Of a DNA stretch of 64,000 nucleotides, positions 34,328 to 43,902 are shown one piece after another. Made by a program: the position numbers and the translations under genes. This DNA comes from Pseudomonadales bacterium (GTDB taxonomy: Bacteria; Pseudomonadota; Gammaproteobacteria; Pseudomonadales; Azotimanducaceae), in contig JACKNX010000002.1 of the NCBI GenBank assembly GCA_024234635.1, forward strand, positions 124,001 to 188,000, read 5' to 3'. Numbering within the stretch: position 1 is the first letter of the stretch; each line of letters starts with the position of its first letter. The notes under the pieces are model-generated. The model was not told where the DNA came from and did no database searches. It saw only the letters and a program-made list of their open reading frames with translations.

Positions 34328-37300
34328 CGCTTGCCTCCGTTTCCAATTGTTGTTCCCCCCCGTGCCATCGGCCATCAAAACGCGTACCGGCGGCCCCGCA
34401 ACACTGGCAGGCACAGTGGCGCAGCACGTCGTTGACCGTAGCCGCCAGGCGCGCAACATTGGGCTCGCGCACGATGGCCAGATCACCAGCGTGCGTGCCC
34501 GGTACCGTTACCACCCGCATGCGGGGCGCCAGTGTTCGCCAAGCCTCGACCTGTCTGGCATCGCCGGTGTCACCGGACCGCAGGTACGTCACCGCTACGT
34601 CCGCCGGCCGTCCGTGCACCCGTGCGTAAAAGCGGGTTTGCGCCAGCAGGTTATAGCGACCCAGACGCTCAGCGCCAAGCACTCGCGCTTCTCTTCTCGC
34701 GGCTTCCAGCGCCTCGGCAAGTTGTCGCAGCTCAACTTGCCGCGCCGCGGCGGCCCGTCGATCGCTGAGCCAACGACGCAGCGAACGCCGGCCACCGCGC
34801 AGCAGACGTCGCCCGAGCGCCGTGGGCGCATTGCTGTCGATCAGCACAAGCTCACACACGGGAATGCCCTGGGCAAGCAACCGCTGCATCACCTCCCACG
34901 CAAACACGCCGCCGAGTGAATAGCCAGCGAGGTGCACCGGAGCGTCACCCCGGAAGCGCCGGATGTGCTCCACGTGTTCGCAGAGCAGCGCCTCCAGCGA
35001 CGCGGGGGGATGGGCGTACCCGTCAGTACCCGATGAGCGCAGCACCAGCAGCGACTGTCCGGGCGCCAGTCGGCGGGACAGGGCATAAAATTCGACGCCG
35101 ATACCACCCGCGCCAGGTATGCAGAACAGGGGCGCACCATTGCCTTCCTTCATGCGTACTACTGCATCCACGCAGGCCGCACGGTCCGTCTCCAGAAACG
35201 GTACCAGCCCACCGATCGTCGGATGCGCAATCACCGTGGTGGCATCGAGCGCCCGATGAAAGCGACGTTCGATAGCCGCCAGCAGTTCCACCAGCGCCAG
35301 CGAGTCGCCGCCAACGGCAAAGAAATCATCATCCACACCTACGCGTTCAACACCCAGAACCGCCTCGAAGATGAGGCGCAGGTCCCAGTGCGTAAGCGTC
35401 GGCATCCTGTCCACGACGTTGCCAGCGGCCTCTGGCACCGGCGGTGGCAGGCGATCCAGCGCAACCTTGCCATTGGCGGATGTCGGCAGATCCTCCATCG
35501 GCACGATCCAGCGCGGTACCTTGTACTCGGCCAGCGACCGCAGCAGCTCCGCGCGTAACTCGAAAACCTCTGGAAGACGTGCCTCCCGCAAAGGCACCAC
35601 GTAGGCGGCAAGCTCGGTGGTGGTTTCGCGCCGCACCGGCACCACCACCGCGTCGCGGACGGCGTCGAGTTGTCGCAGCGCACGTTCCACCTCAGCCGGC
35701 TCCACCCGGTATCCGCGCACCTGCACCTGCCGATCGCGCCGACCGAGAAAATCCAGCAGACCATCGCTGCGCCAGCGCACCACATCGCCGGTTCGGTACC
35801 ACAAACGGCCGTCGCACCACACGAACTGTTGGCTTGTCAGAGCCGCAAGGCCGCGATAGCCACGGGCCAGCTGAGGCCCGGTAATCCACAATTCGCCAGG
35901 AACGCCACGCGGCAGCACGCGCCCACGCTCGTCCGCCACGCGAAAACCGCAGGTCGCCAGTGGCCCGCCCACGGGAATGGCGTCCCGGTGCGCGGTCTCG
36001 ATGACGGCCACACTCGCCCAGATGGTGGTCTCGGTCGGTCCGTAGGCATTGAGCAGGCGTGGCGGATCGCCAGGGTTCGGCGCCCCCACGAAGCGCATGG
36101 CCCTGTCGGCGGCCAGCGCCTCGCCTCCCACCAGCCAGCGACGCAACGTCGGTGGCGCCTGAAATCCGCTGAGGGCGTGAAAATAGGCTGTCGGCGTGCA
36201 CAGCGTATCCACCTCGTAACGCGTCAGCAGCGCATGCAGGGCGCGCGGATCCGGAGGGCGACGCCCCGCGGCGACAATACAGGTGCCGTGCAACCAGAGC
36301 GCACCCAGCAGCCCCGTAAGCCAGGGGTCGAAGGTGATCGAATAGATATGGGCGAGACAGGCGCCGGGTTGCAACCCGACGCCTTCGATCCAGCCACTCA
36401 GCGACGCCGCCAGCGCGGCATGTGATACCTCGATGGGCTTCGCCACACCGGTGCTGCCGGAGGTGTGAAAGACATGCGCGCTCCAGTCCGGCCGCGGGTC
36501 TTCCATTGCCACCCGCCCCGATTGCCGGACAACGGCCATGTCGAGAGCGACGATCCGCGCGGCCTGACCTGTCATCTCACGCATTCGGGCAGGTGGGCAG
36601 CACACCAGAGCGGCGTTCAGTTGTGCTGCCATCGCCTGCACCCGCGCCGCCTCGGTCCCCGCATGCACTGGCGTGTAGATCAATCCCAGCGACAGCAGCG
36701 CCAGGCAGGCAGCGCACAACGTATTGTCGGAGTCGGACCAGACGATGACGAGATCGCCCGGTCGCAATCCCAGCGCGAGCAGATGAGCCCGCCAGTGCTC
36801 GGCATCCCGCAACAGTTCGCCATGCGTCAGTACCGCATCGTCGTGCACGATGGCGGGCCGTCGGGCGTCATCCCTGGCACGCGCGGCCCAGGCGGACAAC
36901 CAGGTGACATCAACATGCTCGCGCACCGGGCGCTCCCGAGCCGCCAGCCACGCCCGGCTGGCGGGATCCGTGAAGTCGAGGTCGCCGACACGCAGCGTCG
37001 GGTTGTGGATCAGCCCTTCCAGCGCCCCGACAACGCCCGCAATCAGCGCATCCGGGTCCACGTCGCCCAGGTAAACCGTTCGCACGCCGAGCGCCAGACG
37101 CATGGCGCCCGGATCGTCCGATGACGCGCTGACCATCAGCGCCACGGCTTCCGGATCGCCGTGCTTCTGACCGATTTCCAACCGTTGCAGATTGTCCTGC
37201 CGGGTCAGCGACTGCGCAGCCCGGGTAGCGCCATCCGCCACGTACATGTAGTTGACCGACAGCGGATAGTTGGGCGCGTAACGCGGATTGTCGACGGACA

Positions 37301-38336
37301 GTGTCGACAGCTTTGTCACCTGCCTTGCCTGGGCATGCACGCCTGCGACCAGTTCCGCGAAGGTCGCGTCAGGATCGACATCGAGACACAGCGGCAGCAT
37401 GCGGGACTTGTAACCCACCAGATCGTGCTCGTGCGCGGCGCGGCCGTGATGGGGAACGCCAACGACCAGCCGGGACTGCCCCCCGTGCCGCCACAGCCAG
37501 ACCGTCATCAGGGCAACAAACAGATTGGCCAGGGTGACGTCCGGCGAGCGATGGAAGTAAGGCGCACCCGCCGCCAGCGCCAGCAGGCGTTCGGTGGTGT
37601 CCCGGCCGAGGATGCGCGTTCGCCGTTCCTTGCGCAGGTCGCCATCCCGGGGCTGCCTGCCGAACAGGGTGAGGGGCAGGCGATACTGGTTGACCCGCGC
37701 CATCACCTCGGCAATGGCCGGCGACACCGCCGCAGGTCCGGTCGCCCGCGTTGTCGCCATATCCGCTTCCAGCCTCGGAAGCCCCGCCAGCGCGACGGGG
37801 GTGCCGTGCGCCAGGCAACGCATGGCGCTGAGCATGTGATCGATCAGCAGGTCCATCGATCTGCCGTCGCAGACCAGGTGACTGGCCGTGAGCAGCCACA
37901 CCGGATCTCCCTCCGGCGGCGTCAGCAGCGCCTGTCGCACGAGCAGATCATCCGTGTCGAAACACACCCAATCGGGAAACACCCAGCCCTCAACTTCCGT
38001 CACAAGCGTCCGCACGCCGGGCAGTGCCACATGATCCACCGGTCGCGGGGCAGACTCGAATCGCAGCCCGACCCTGTTGGCCACCACCACCAGCCGCGCA
38101 CGACAGGCGTCCACGGCCTCGGCAACCTGTGTCCACGCAGCATCGATATGCGCAGCCAGCGCGCGCGGCAATCGCCGCGCCTGCAGACTGCGCTGCACCG
38201 GCTGACCCGGCGACAGCTGCTGCTCCAGCCAGAAGCGGTATTGCCGATCGGTCAGATTACCGGGTAACGGTTGGGGTGCCGCCGCACCGTCATTGGATGT
38301 GGCACGCAACAACGATGCGCCATCGGGAGTGCTCAA
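34311..38336 (-). CDS. Single-module NRPS (C-A-PCP-TE)
   Basis: The 1341-residue protein has all parts of a stand-alone nonribosomal peptide synthetase module. The condensation domain spans about 25-465 with SHLVCDG in place of HHxxxDG (catalytic His near 153). The adenylation domain spans about 480-965: VFHTSGSTG, NAYGPTETTIWAS, WYRTGDVVRW and SANGKVALDR with the A10 Lys; Asp in ITFDPW occupies the position that binds an alpha-amine. A carrier domain (FFAVGGDSLALVEL, Ser near 1012) and a thioesterase (GYSLGGVFAW, Ser near 1140) follow. The TTG at 38336 overlaps the upstream stop and has GGAG eight bases before; a GTG at 38369 is an alternative. Confidence 0.88.
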   Translation of the reverse strand: MSTPDGASLLRATSNDGAAAPQPLPGNLTDRQYRFWLEQQLSPGQPVQRSLQARRLPRALAAHIDAAWTQVAEAVDACRARLVVVANRVGLRFESAPRPVDHVALPGVRTLVTEVEGWVFPDWVCFDTDDLLVRQALLTPPEGDPVWLLTASHLVCDGRSMDLLIDHMLSAMRCLAHGTPVALAGLPRLEADMATTRATGPAAVSPAIAEVMARVNQYRLPLTLFGRQPRDGDLRKERRTRILGRDTTERLLALAAGAPYFHRSPDVTLANLFVALMTVWLWRHGGQSRLVVGVPHHGRAAHEHDLVGYKSRMLPLCLDVDPDATFAELVAGVHAQARQVTKLSTLSVDNPRYAPNYPLSVNYMYVADGATRAAQSLTRQDNLQRLEIGQKHGDPEAVALMVSASSDDPGAMRLALGVRTVYLGDVDPDALIAGVVGALEGLIHNPTLRVGDLDFTDPASRAWLAARERPVREHVDVTWLSAWAARARDDARRPAIVHDDAVLTHGELLRDAEHWRAHLLALGLRPGDLVIVWSDSDNTLCAACLALLSLGLIYTPVHAGTEAARVQAMAAQLNAALVCCPPARMREMTGQAARIVALDMAVVRQSGRVAMEDPRPDWSAHVFHTSGSTGVAKPIEVSHAALAASLSGWIEGVGLQPGACLAHIYSITFDPWLTGLLGALWLHGTCIVAAGRRPPDPRALHALLTRYEVDTLCTPTAYFHALSGFQAPPTLRRWLVGGEALAADRAMRFVGAPNPGDPPRLLNAYGPTETTIWASVAVIETAHRDAIPVGGPLATCGFRVADERGRVLPRGVPGELWITGPQLARGYRGLAALTSQQFVWCDGRLWYRTGDVVRWRSDGLLDFLGRRDRQVQVRGYRVEPAEVERALRQLDAVRDAVVVPVRRETTTELAAYVVPLREARLPEVFELRAELLRSLAEYKVPRWIVPMEDLPTSANGKVALDRLPPPVPEAAGNVVDRMPTLTHWDLRLIFEAVLGVERVGVDDDFFAVGGDSLALVELLAAIERRFHRALDATTVIAHPTIGGLVPFLETDRAACVDAVVRMKEGNGAPLFCIPGAGGIGVEFYALSRRLAPGQSLLVLRSSGTDGYAHPPASLEALLCEHVEHIRRFRGDAPVHLAGYSLGGVFAWEVMQRLLAQGIPVCELVLIDSNAPTALGRRLLRGGRRSLRRWLSDRRAAAARQVELRQLAEALEAARREARVLGAERLGRYNLLAQTRFYARVHGRPADVAVTYLRSGDTGDARQVEAWRTLAPRMRVVTVPGTHAGDLAIVREPNVARLAATVNDVLRHCACQCCGAAGTRFDGRWHGGEQQLETEASDESAG

Positions 38337-38917
38337 TGCCGCCGCTCCGCATAGGCACGTTCGAAGCACTGCGCGAGTTGCGGCGTGGGAAACCGGGTGC
38401 GACGACGCAAGCGGTCGAGATCACTGCGGTGCCACCAGCCCCTGGCGGCCTTTTCGACATCGATGAGCGTCACCGCGAATGCCGGCGGTCCCTGCACGAG
38501 AATGTGATCCGGATACAGTGCGCCGTGGTTCCACCCTGCCCCATGCAGCCGGGCGATCAGGTCCGCTGCATTCGCGACGATCCGTTCAGCCGCTTCGGGA
38601 AAGGTCGCCATAGCCAGGTCGAACGGCAGCGCCTGCGCAACCTCCGCAAGCACCAGCCGCGCACGCACACCATCGTCGTCATAGGCGAGGATTTGCGGCA
38701 CGGCGATACCCAGAACCTGCAGGCGCCGGAGCGCACGCACCTCCCGCCGGAACGTTGGCACTCGCCGGCCAAGGGACCACCACGTGCGACAGAAATAGCC
38801 TTCCTGGGTTTTGACGTACGCCGTGGCGCAGCAGTTCCCCGTAATGGCCGGGTCGCTCGTGCGATGCACCCGACTGATACCGTTGCCGCGGCGATTCGGC
38901 GGTTTTACTTCCTGCAT
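38333..38917 (-). CDS. InaA/WaaP-like lipopolysaccharide kinase-fold protein
   Basis: The 194-residue protein matches the InaA group of kinase-fold proteins: RREVRALRRLQVLGIAVPQIL, LIARLHGAGWNHGALYPDHILVQ and VTLIDVEKAARG. WaaP-type kinases phosphorylate lipid A core heptose; in this subgroup the HRD aspartate is replaced (HGALYPDH), as in InaA itself, so catalysis is uncertain. The stop overlaps the TTG start of the NRPS (TTGA) and its own start lies 16 bases after the methyltransferase, placing it inside the secondary-metabolite-like operon. A link to surface-lipid decoration or to the NRPS product is inference. Confidence 0.8.
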   Translation of the reverse strand: MQEVKPPNRRGNGISRVHRTSDPAITGNCCATAYVKTQEGYFCRTWWSLGRRVPTFRREVRALRRLQVLGIAVPQILAYDDDGVRARLVLAEVAQALPFDLAMATFPEAAERIVANAADLIARLHGAGWNHGALYPDHILVQGPPAFAVTLIDVEKAARGWWHRSDLDRLRRRTRFPTPQLAQCFERAYAERRH

Positions 38918-38933
38918 GTGTCGGCGCCATCCG

Positions 38934-39593
38934 TCACTGTTTCTTCAGGAGATAGAGCGCCCACATGGTGAGTCCGGGCCACATCGACCATCGCCGGGCG
39001 ACCGAAAATCCAGCCCGCGCCACTTCCGCCTCCCATTGCGTACGGGCGATGCAGCGACGCTTGCCGTAACCCGCCTCGACTACCGGCTCGGGTTGCAGGC
39101 GCCGGCGCCACGCCTGCACATTGCCGTCCACCCACAGCGAGATCGCGACGTGATCCGTGGTCACCCGATGCAGTTCGCGCAGCGCCGTCAGCCGATCCTC
39201 GGCACGCGCCAGGTGATGAAAAAAGCGCATGCTGGCGACGAACGGCACGCACCCGTCGGGCAGGTCGATGGCAAACGCGGAGGTGCGCAGAAGCTGGGTC
39301 GGCAACGTGGGTGACAGGCGCGCCAGCGCGGCCTGCGCAAGCATCCCTTCGCTATTGTCCGCGGCAATCAGTTCACGCACACCCGCGGCTTCGATTGCCG
39401 GCCAGAAACGACCGGTACCACAGGGTAGATCCAGCACGGTGTCCGGCGAACCGGCCAACCGCAGCGCGGTGGTGAGTACCTGCCGTTCGCGCCACGTCGT
39501 CAAAGTCGTGCGCGGGCTCTTGCGATGGTGGCGCACGTAGTCCTCGGCCCGCTGCCGGGAGTACCTGTCGATATCCAGTGTGTCGTCGCTCAT
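38934..39593 (-). CDS. Class I SAM-dependent methyltransferase
   Basis: The 219-residue protein has motif I TVLDLPCGTGRFWPAIEAAG at about 51-70, motif II ELIAADNSEGML and the post-motif VPFVASMRFFHHLA, typical of UbiE/COQ5-like class I methyltransferases. It is the first gene of the minus-strand run methyltransferase-InaA kinase-NRPS-SDR, with a 16-base gap before the kinase-like gene. Its leader contains a 12-bp tandem repeat about 150 bases upstream of the start. A modifying role on the NRPS product is plausible but unproven. Confidence 0.85.
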   Translation of the reverse strand: MSDDTLDIDRYSRQRAEDYVRHHRKSPRTTLTTWRERQVLTTALRLAGSPDTVLDLPCGTGRFWPAIEAAGVRELIAADNSEGMLAQAALARLSPTLPTQLLRTSAFAIDLPDGCVPFVASMRFFHHLARAEDRLTALRELHRVTTDHVAISLWVDGNVQAWRRRLQPEPVVEAGYGKRRCIARTQWEAEVARAGFSVARRWSMWPGLTMWALYLLKKQ

Positions 39594-39744
39594 GAAATCC
39601 GTGTGTCATCCCGCCGGTCACCGCGCACAGCATAACCGCTTCCCCACGCGCGATCCCGCGCGGCGGAACAAATGGAAGTGGGGCAAGCCCGATTCGGTGC
39701 CGATCTGCCGAACCGCGACGGCAATTCGCCGGCTCCATGAAGTC

Positions 39745-39816
39745 GCCCATGCACTGACCCATGCTCTGGCCGATGTAATGGCCGATGTAATGGCCGATGT
39801 AATGGCCGATGTAATG
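39745..39816. repeat. 12-bp tandem repeat, six units (four perfect)
   Basis: Four perfect copies of GCCGATGTAATG (39769-39816) are preceded by two degenerate units, GCCCATGCACTG and ACCCATGCTCTG. The repeat lies in the 294-bp gap between the TonB-receptor stop and the methyltransferase start, that is, in the leader of the NRPS operon. The unit is a multiple of three, so it does not itself shift a reading frame. No gene is supported in this gap. Confidence 0.85.
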
Positions 39817-39887
39817 GAAGGAACCGCCGGACGGACTGCGGGTGGAAAACCGCACCGGTTTGCACCCTCAGCGCGGGCACCCTGACC

Positions 39888-42236
39888 TCACCAGGTCAAG
39901 CGGAGCCCCAGACTGGGTATCAGCGGCAGCAGGTGCCGCTCATCGGCCACGACGATGTCATCCTTCAGCGAATAGAGCGTGCCAGCAACGTTGCGTCGGT
40001 TGGTCAGGTTCATGACATCGAGGTACAACTCGACGCTGCCCTGCGTGAAGTCCCAGGTGCGTGCCACGTGCAGATCCAGCGTAAAAGCATCGGGCAATCG
40101 CTGCCGATCCAGTCGCGGCGGCGGGCCAGGTACCTGCAGCGTGGTGGTGGGAAAGCCGCTGTGCCAGTTGCCGCCAAGCGAAAGATCCCAGGCACCCGAT
40201 TGCCACTGCACGCCGAGATGCACCTGGCTGCGGGCATCCCAGGGCCGCGGCTGCCAGCGTCCGTCCACCTGTTCCAGCGTGCGCGCCTGTGTCACGTGCG
40301 CATCCAGCCGAAGCCGTTCGTCGATACGCAGACGGACACCTGCGCTCACTCCACATGCACGCGCCCTGGATGGGGCAATCAGTACGCGATCCGCATGCAG
40401 TTCCGGCAACAGCACCAGGCTGTTGTAAGCGTTCTGGAAGCGCGGCCGGGGTGAATCGGCAATCCGGCAGTAGGCCGTGACATCCGCGCGCACGTGCGGG
40501 GATGGCGATAGTTCGAGCGTCAGGTTCAGGTGATCGAGGCGCTGTACCGGCGCCAGTTCAAACAGGCCGTCGTCGATCTGGATGTCATACAGATCCTGGA
40601 ACTGCGCGTACCGGCCCGCGTGCAGGTTGAGCGCCCAGCGATCACCCGGATGGTAGTTGATCTGCAGCCGCGGACTGACCACGGTGTCGTGCACCGGGTC
40701 GATGTCCTGCATGTCGACACGCACACCGAACTCCACGTCCAGCCCCTGGTCCACCAGGCGACCGATCGCCACATGTGCGGCGGCGATCTCGCCGGCGCGA
40801 TGAATATCGGCCTGCCAGGCCCGCTCAACCCCGGTTCGAAAGGGGAACGAGAGCGGTCCATAGCTGGCGCGCATGTCCACGGTGAAATCACCCTGCTGGT
40901 GTTGCCAGTCAAGCCCGGCCTTGAGCAGCCAGGGCGACGCGCCCGCCACTGTGAGCAACGTCGATAACGACCACACATCGAAGCGACGTTCTTCGTCCAG
41001 CGAGGCGATTGCATCAAACGGCCGGTCCAGTTCGCCCTGCCGGTTGTTTTCCACGACGGTAACGCCGCCCCGCGTTCGCAGCGCCACGGTGGGCGTGAGA
41101 TCAACATGCCAGTTCAACCAGGCATTGAGCACGTGAAAGTCAGCAGCGGCCTCCTCGCCCACGCGATGGTCTTCGAGCGTGATTTCATCGTTGGTACTCA
41201 GCACACCGAACACCAGCGCGTGACGCTCACCCGTCCACGTCACGCGACCCAGAGCGTCGTTGAACGTCGGATGACCATAGTCCTGTCCCGCCTGGTCGAG
41301 TAACAGGTCAACCGTGCTGCGACGCGCGGATGCCTGCCAGGTCCAGTCCCCCTGCCGCCCACCCGTGGTCAGACCGGCGGTAATCATGTCGAGGGCGGCT
41401 TCCCCTTCCCAGCCGTCGGTCGGGGTGGTCAGCGTGACGTCGACCACGCCGGCCAGGCGCGAGCCGAGGCTGACGGGAAAACCGGACGGGTAGACGTCCA
41501 CCGAGTCGACCACAGCGGGGTTCACCGTGCTGAACAGCGCTTCGAAGTCCCGCAGGTGAAAAGGCTCCACCAGGGGCATGCCATCCAGGCGGTAGAGCAC
41601 CTCATCGTGATTGCCGCCGCGGGTGTACTGGCGGGCACCGATGCCCACAGCGGTCTGCCCGGGCAACTGATTGATTGCGCGCATGACGTCTCCGCCCAGC
41701 GCCGGATAGGCCGTCAGCGCCGCATGATCCAGGCGACTGACGGCATAGAGCCCGTCCTGCACCACCCGCTGCCGTGGACTGGTGACCAGGATCTCCTCCA
41801 TCGCATCGACGACCGATGGCAGAGTGCGGGTCGCCGGTGAACGGGCGTTACCGGCGTCAGCCTCGTCGGGCCTCCGTCGACGCACGAGGTACCAGGTTGC
41901 CGGTGGCAGCAGGCGAAGTTCATAGCCGAGAGGCGCGAGCATCGCCTGCAGTTGCGTCACGTCGGCAGGGCCGGACGACCAGTCCGCCTGCGGCACGCGC
42001 AGCCCGTCCACCTGACGGCTGGAGTAGATGAGATGCACTCCCCCGGCACTCAGACGTTCGAGTACCACGCGCAGCGACTCGGTGGCCGGCGTTCCGGCCC
42101 CCACCGATGTCACCAGCAGCAGCACCGGGAGGGTAACGAGCGTCCGCGGCCCGCGTCGGGCTATCGAGGATCGCTCAGCGTTCGGCGTCCCGGTCCACGC
42201 GCAGGGTTCCGTCCACTTCCCGCGCCGCCAGGTCAC
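39888..42236 (-). CDS. TonB-dependent receptor with N-terminal signalling (STN) domain
   Basis: This outer-membrane receptor would import a ligand and signal its presence to FecR. After a signal sequence (TLVTLPVLLLVTSVGAGTPA) comes an STN domain of about 60 residues (LRVVLERLSAGGVHLIYSSRQVD ... GYELRLLPPATWYLV), a TonB-box-like EEILVTSPR, the plug (DVMRAINQLPGQTA ... RGGNHDEVLYRLDGMPL), and a beta-barrel ending in LRLTW with aromatic terminus. The start is uncertain: the frame continues into fecR, and GTG at 42236 gives 782 residues with a sensible signal sequence. The ligand is unknown. Confidence 0.85.
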   Translation of the reverse strand: MTWRRGKWTEPCAWTGTPNAERSSIARRGPRTLVTLPVLLLVTSVGAGTPATESLRVVLERLSAGGVHLIYSSRQVDGLRVPQADWSSGPADVTQLQAMLAPLGYELRLLPPATWYLVRRRRPDEADAGNARSPATRTLPSVVDAMEEILVTSPRQRVVQDGLYAVSRLDHAALTAYPALGGDVMRAINQLPGQTAVGIGARQYTRGGNHDEVLYRLDGMPLVEPFHLRDFEALFSTVNPAVVDSVDVYPSGFPVSLGSRLAGVVDVTLTTPTDGWEGEAALDMITAGLTTGGRQGDWTWQASARRSTVDLLLDQAGQDYGHPTFNDALGRVTWTGERHALVFGVLSTNDEITLEDHRVGEEAAADFHVLNAWLNWHVDLTPTVALRTRGGVTVVENNRQGELDRPFDAIASLDEERRFDVWSLSTLLTVAGASPWLLKAGLDWQHQQGDFTVDMRASYGPLSFPFRTGVERAWQADIHRAGEIAAAHVAIGRLVDQGLDVEFGVRVDMQDIDPVHDTVVSPRLQINYHPGDRWALNLHAGRYAQFQDLYDIQIDDGLFELAPVQRLDHLNLTLELSPSPHVRADVTAYCRIADSPRPRFQNAYNSLVLLPELHADRVLIAPSRARACGVSAGVRLRIDERLRLDAHVTQARTLEQVDGRWQPRPWDARSQVHLGVQWQSGAWDLSLGGNWHSGFPTTTLQVPGPPPRLDRQRLPDAFTLDLHVARTWDFTQGSVELYLDVMNLTNRRNVAGTLYSLKDDIVVADERHLLPLIPSLGLRLTW

Positions 42237-43113
42237 AGACCTGCAGAACCGTTGCCAGCACATCACGGGGCGCCATGTCGTCGCGAATGCCGACAACTTC
42301 CTGATCCATAGCCAACTGGCGGGCATCCGCGGACGCATAGACAAGTTCCAGACCGAGTTCACCCGCTACGGTGGCCAACAGCGCGCGCGCGTGATGATCT
42401 GTATAGCCGGGGTGCGCAGCATATATCCAGTCCCACGCCGGGGCAGCCTTCGGCAGTGCTTCCGCCACCACACGATCGCGGCTCACGACCACCCGCTCGC
42501 CGGCCAGGCGGCTGGCAGTGGCAATGTGCCGGCCATGCGCCGACGCCACGGAGACACTGCCTTCGCGCAGCGATACGGCAAGCGCCGACTCGGACAGTTC
42601 CGTCATGAAGACCGTCCCGATGTCGCGCACCTCGCCAAAGGGGGTGCCGATGCGCAGCGCCGCCGTGCCGTGCGTGGCCACGAACGCCGCGCCGGCCTGG
42701 AGATCAAACGCAGCCGGCGTGTGCCAGCGCAGGCTGGTACCGCCGCGCAGACGCAGGTCATAGCCGGCTGGAATCTCGAATCGTTGGGTTGTATCCACGC
42801 TGACCAGATCGCCTCCGGTCAGGCACAGCGAACCTTGGGCGGGCTGGCGTCGCTCACCGTTCACCCACACCACGTCGTCCGCGCCTGCACCAATGCAGAA
42901 CGACTCGCCGGAACGCAGCTGCAGGCCTGCCACCAGCGCCATCACCGCCACCGAAGCCGCCAGAGCCGCAAAACGCTGCCGCCGACGGCGACGCTCAACC
43001 TGCCAGGCTGCGTGCAGCGCCGTATAGGCACGCGTCTTCACCGCGGCCGACGGTGCGTCTGGCGGCCGCAGGCCGCTGAGCACCGTCACCACGTCATCCT
43101 CCGATTCGTTCAT
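42175..43113 (-). CDS. FecR-type anti-sigma/signal transducer
   Basis: The 312-residue protein has an N-terminal cytoplasmic segment, one transmembrane helix (FAALAASVAVMALVAGLQL at about 48-66), then a periplasmic FecR domain (FEIPAGYDLRLRGGTSLRWHTPAAFDLQAG and IGTPFGEVRDIGTVFMTEL) and a C-terminal STN-like segment (LLATVAGELGLELVYASADARQLA). It would hold the sigma factor and be cleaved or released when the TonB receptor binds ligand. The ATG overlaps the sigma-factor stop by four bases, and the receptor frame overlaps its own 3' end: a sigma-fecR-receptor operon. Confidence 0.88.
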   Translation of the reverse strand: MNESEDDVVTVLSGLRPPDAPSAAVKTRAYTALHAAWQVERRRRRQRFAALAASVAVMALVAGLQLRSGESFCIGAGADDVVWVNGERRQPAQGSLCLTGGDLVSVDTTQRFEIPAGYDLRLRGGTSLRWHTPAAFDLQAGAAFVATHGTAALRIGTPFGEVRDIGTVFMTELSESALAVSLREGSVSVASAHGRHIATASRLAGERVVVSRDRVVAEALPKAAPAWDWIYAAHPGYTDHHARALLATVAGELGLELVYASADARQLAMDQEVVGIRDDMAPRDVLATVLQVCDLAAREVDGTLRVDRDAER

Positions 43114-43850
43114 GGCCGTCTCCTCTCATTGTCGACCACACCCGGCATGCTCGCCTGCGCGAGCGCATACTGTTCCCGAAAGGCGCCACGGGCGCGCGCG
43201 AGCTTTGACTGCACCGAGGCAAAACTGCCGCCCAGCCGGGCGACGATCTCGTCCACTGAACAGCCTTCCATGTACTTCAGCTCCAGGATCCGCCCGTAGT
43301 CCGATGGCAGATGGTCGAGCACCAGTTCCACCAGCGCCTGCGCCTGCCCGGTCATCGCCAGGCTTTCCGGCGCGTGTTCGGGCTCCTCGAACAGCGATTC
43401 GAGGTCAGCCCGGAATTCCAGGTCATCGTCGATGGACACGGTGGCCGGCCGTCGCTCCTCACGACGGAACCGGGCGCTGATCTCGAACCGGGCGATCTGG
43501 CACAACCAGGTGAACAGACTGGCTTCACCGCGGTATTTGCCCACCGCCCGGAGCGCCTGGAGGAACACCTGCTGGGCCACCTCCTCCGCGTCCTGCTCGT
43601 TGATGCGCCGCAGGCAGAATCGGAAGACGCGCGGGTAATACAGCTCGAAAAAACGGTTGAACGCCGCTTCGCTGCCCCTGGCCACCTGGCGCGCCAGTTG
43701 CCGGTCCGCCGCATGCAGCGACGTCACGTTCAGCTCATCCACGGGCGGTGTCGCCACTACCAGCGCTGGCCGGGGCTGTACTGATGCTTGCTGCCATGTC
43801 TGCCTTTCTGCTTCCTCTGTGCCGCCTGTCGGCAGAGCCTCGATGGACAT
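43110..43850 (-). CDS. ECF-type RNA polymerase sigma factor
   Basis: The 246-residue protein has sigma region 2 (EAAFNRFFELYYPRVFRFCLRRI, DAEEVAQQVFLQALRAVGKYRGEASLFTWLCQIARFE) and region 4 (LDHLPSDYGRILELKYMEGCSVDEIVARLGGSFASVQSKLARARGAF). The N-terminal about 50 residues before region 2 are a longer leader than usual. The frame reaches upstream to 43952, but MSIEALPTGG at 43850 is preceded by a G-rich stretch and avoids the divergent control region. It starts a cell-surface-signalling operon with FecR and the TonB receptor and should recruit polymerase to a few promoters, possibly its neighbours. Confidence 0.88.
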   Translation of the reverse strand: MSIEALPTGGTEEAERQTWQQASVQPRPALVVATPPVDELNVTSLHAADRQLARQVARGSEAAFNRFFELYYPRVFRFCLRRINEQDAEEVAQQVFLQALRAVGKYRGEASLFTWLCQIARFEISARFRREERRPATVSIDDDLEFRADLESLFEEPEHAPESLAMTGQAQALVELVLDHLPSDYGRILELKYMEGCSVDEIVARLGGSFASVQSKLARARGAFREQYALAQASMPGVVDNERRRP

Positions 43851-43902
43851 CGCCACCCACCCGGCACACAACCTGCTCGTGGTTTTGTGTGACCGTCGGA
43901 GA

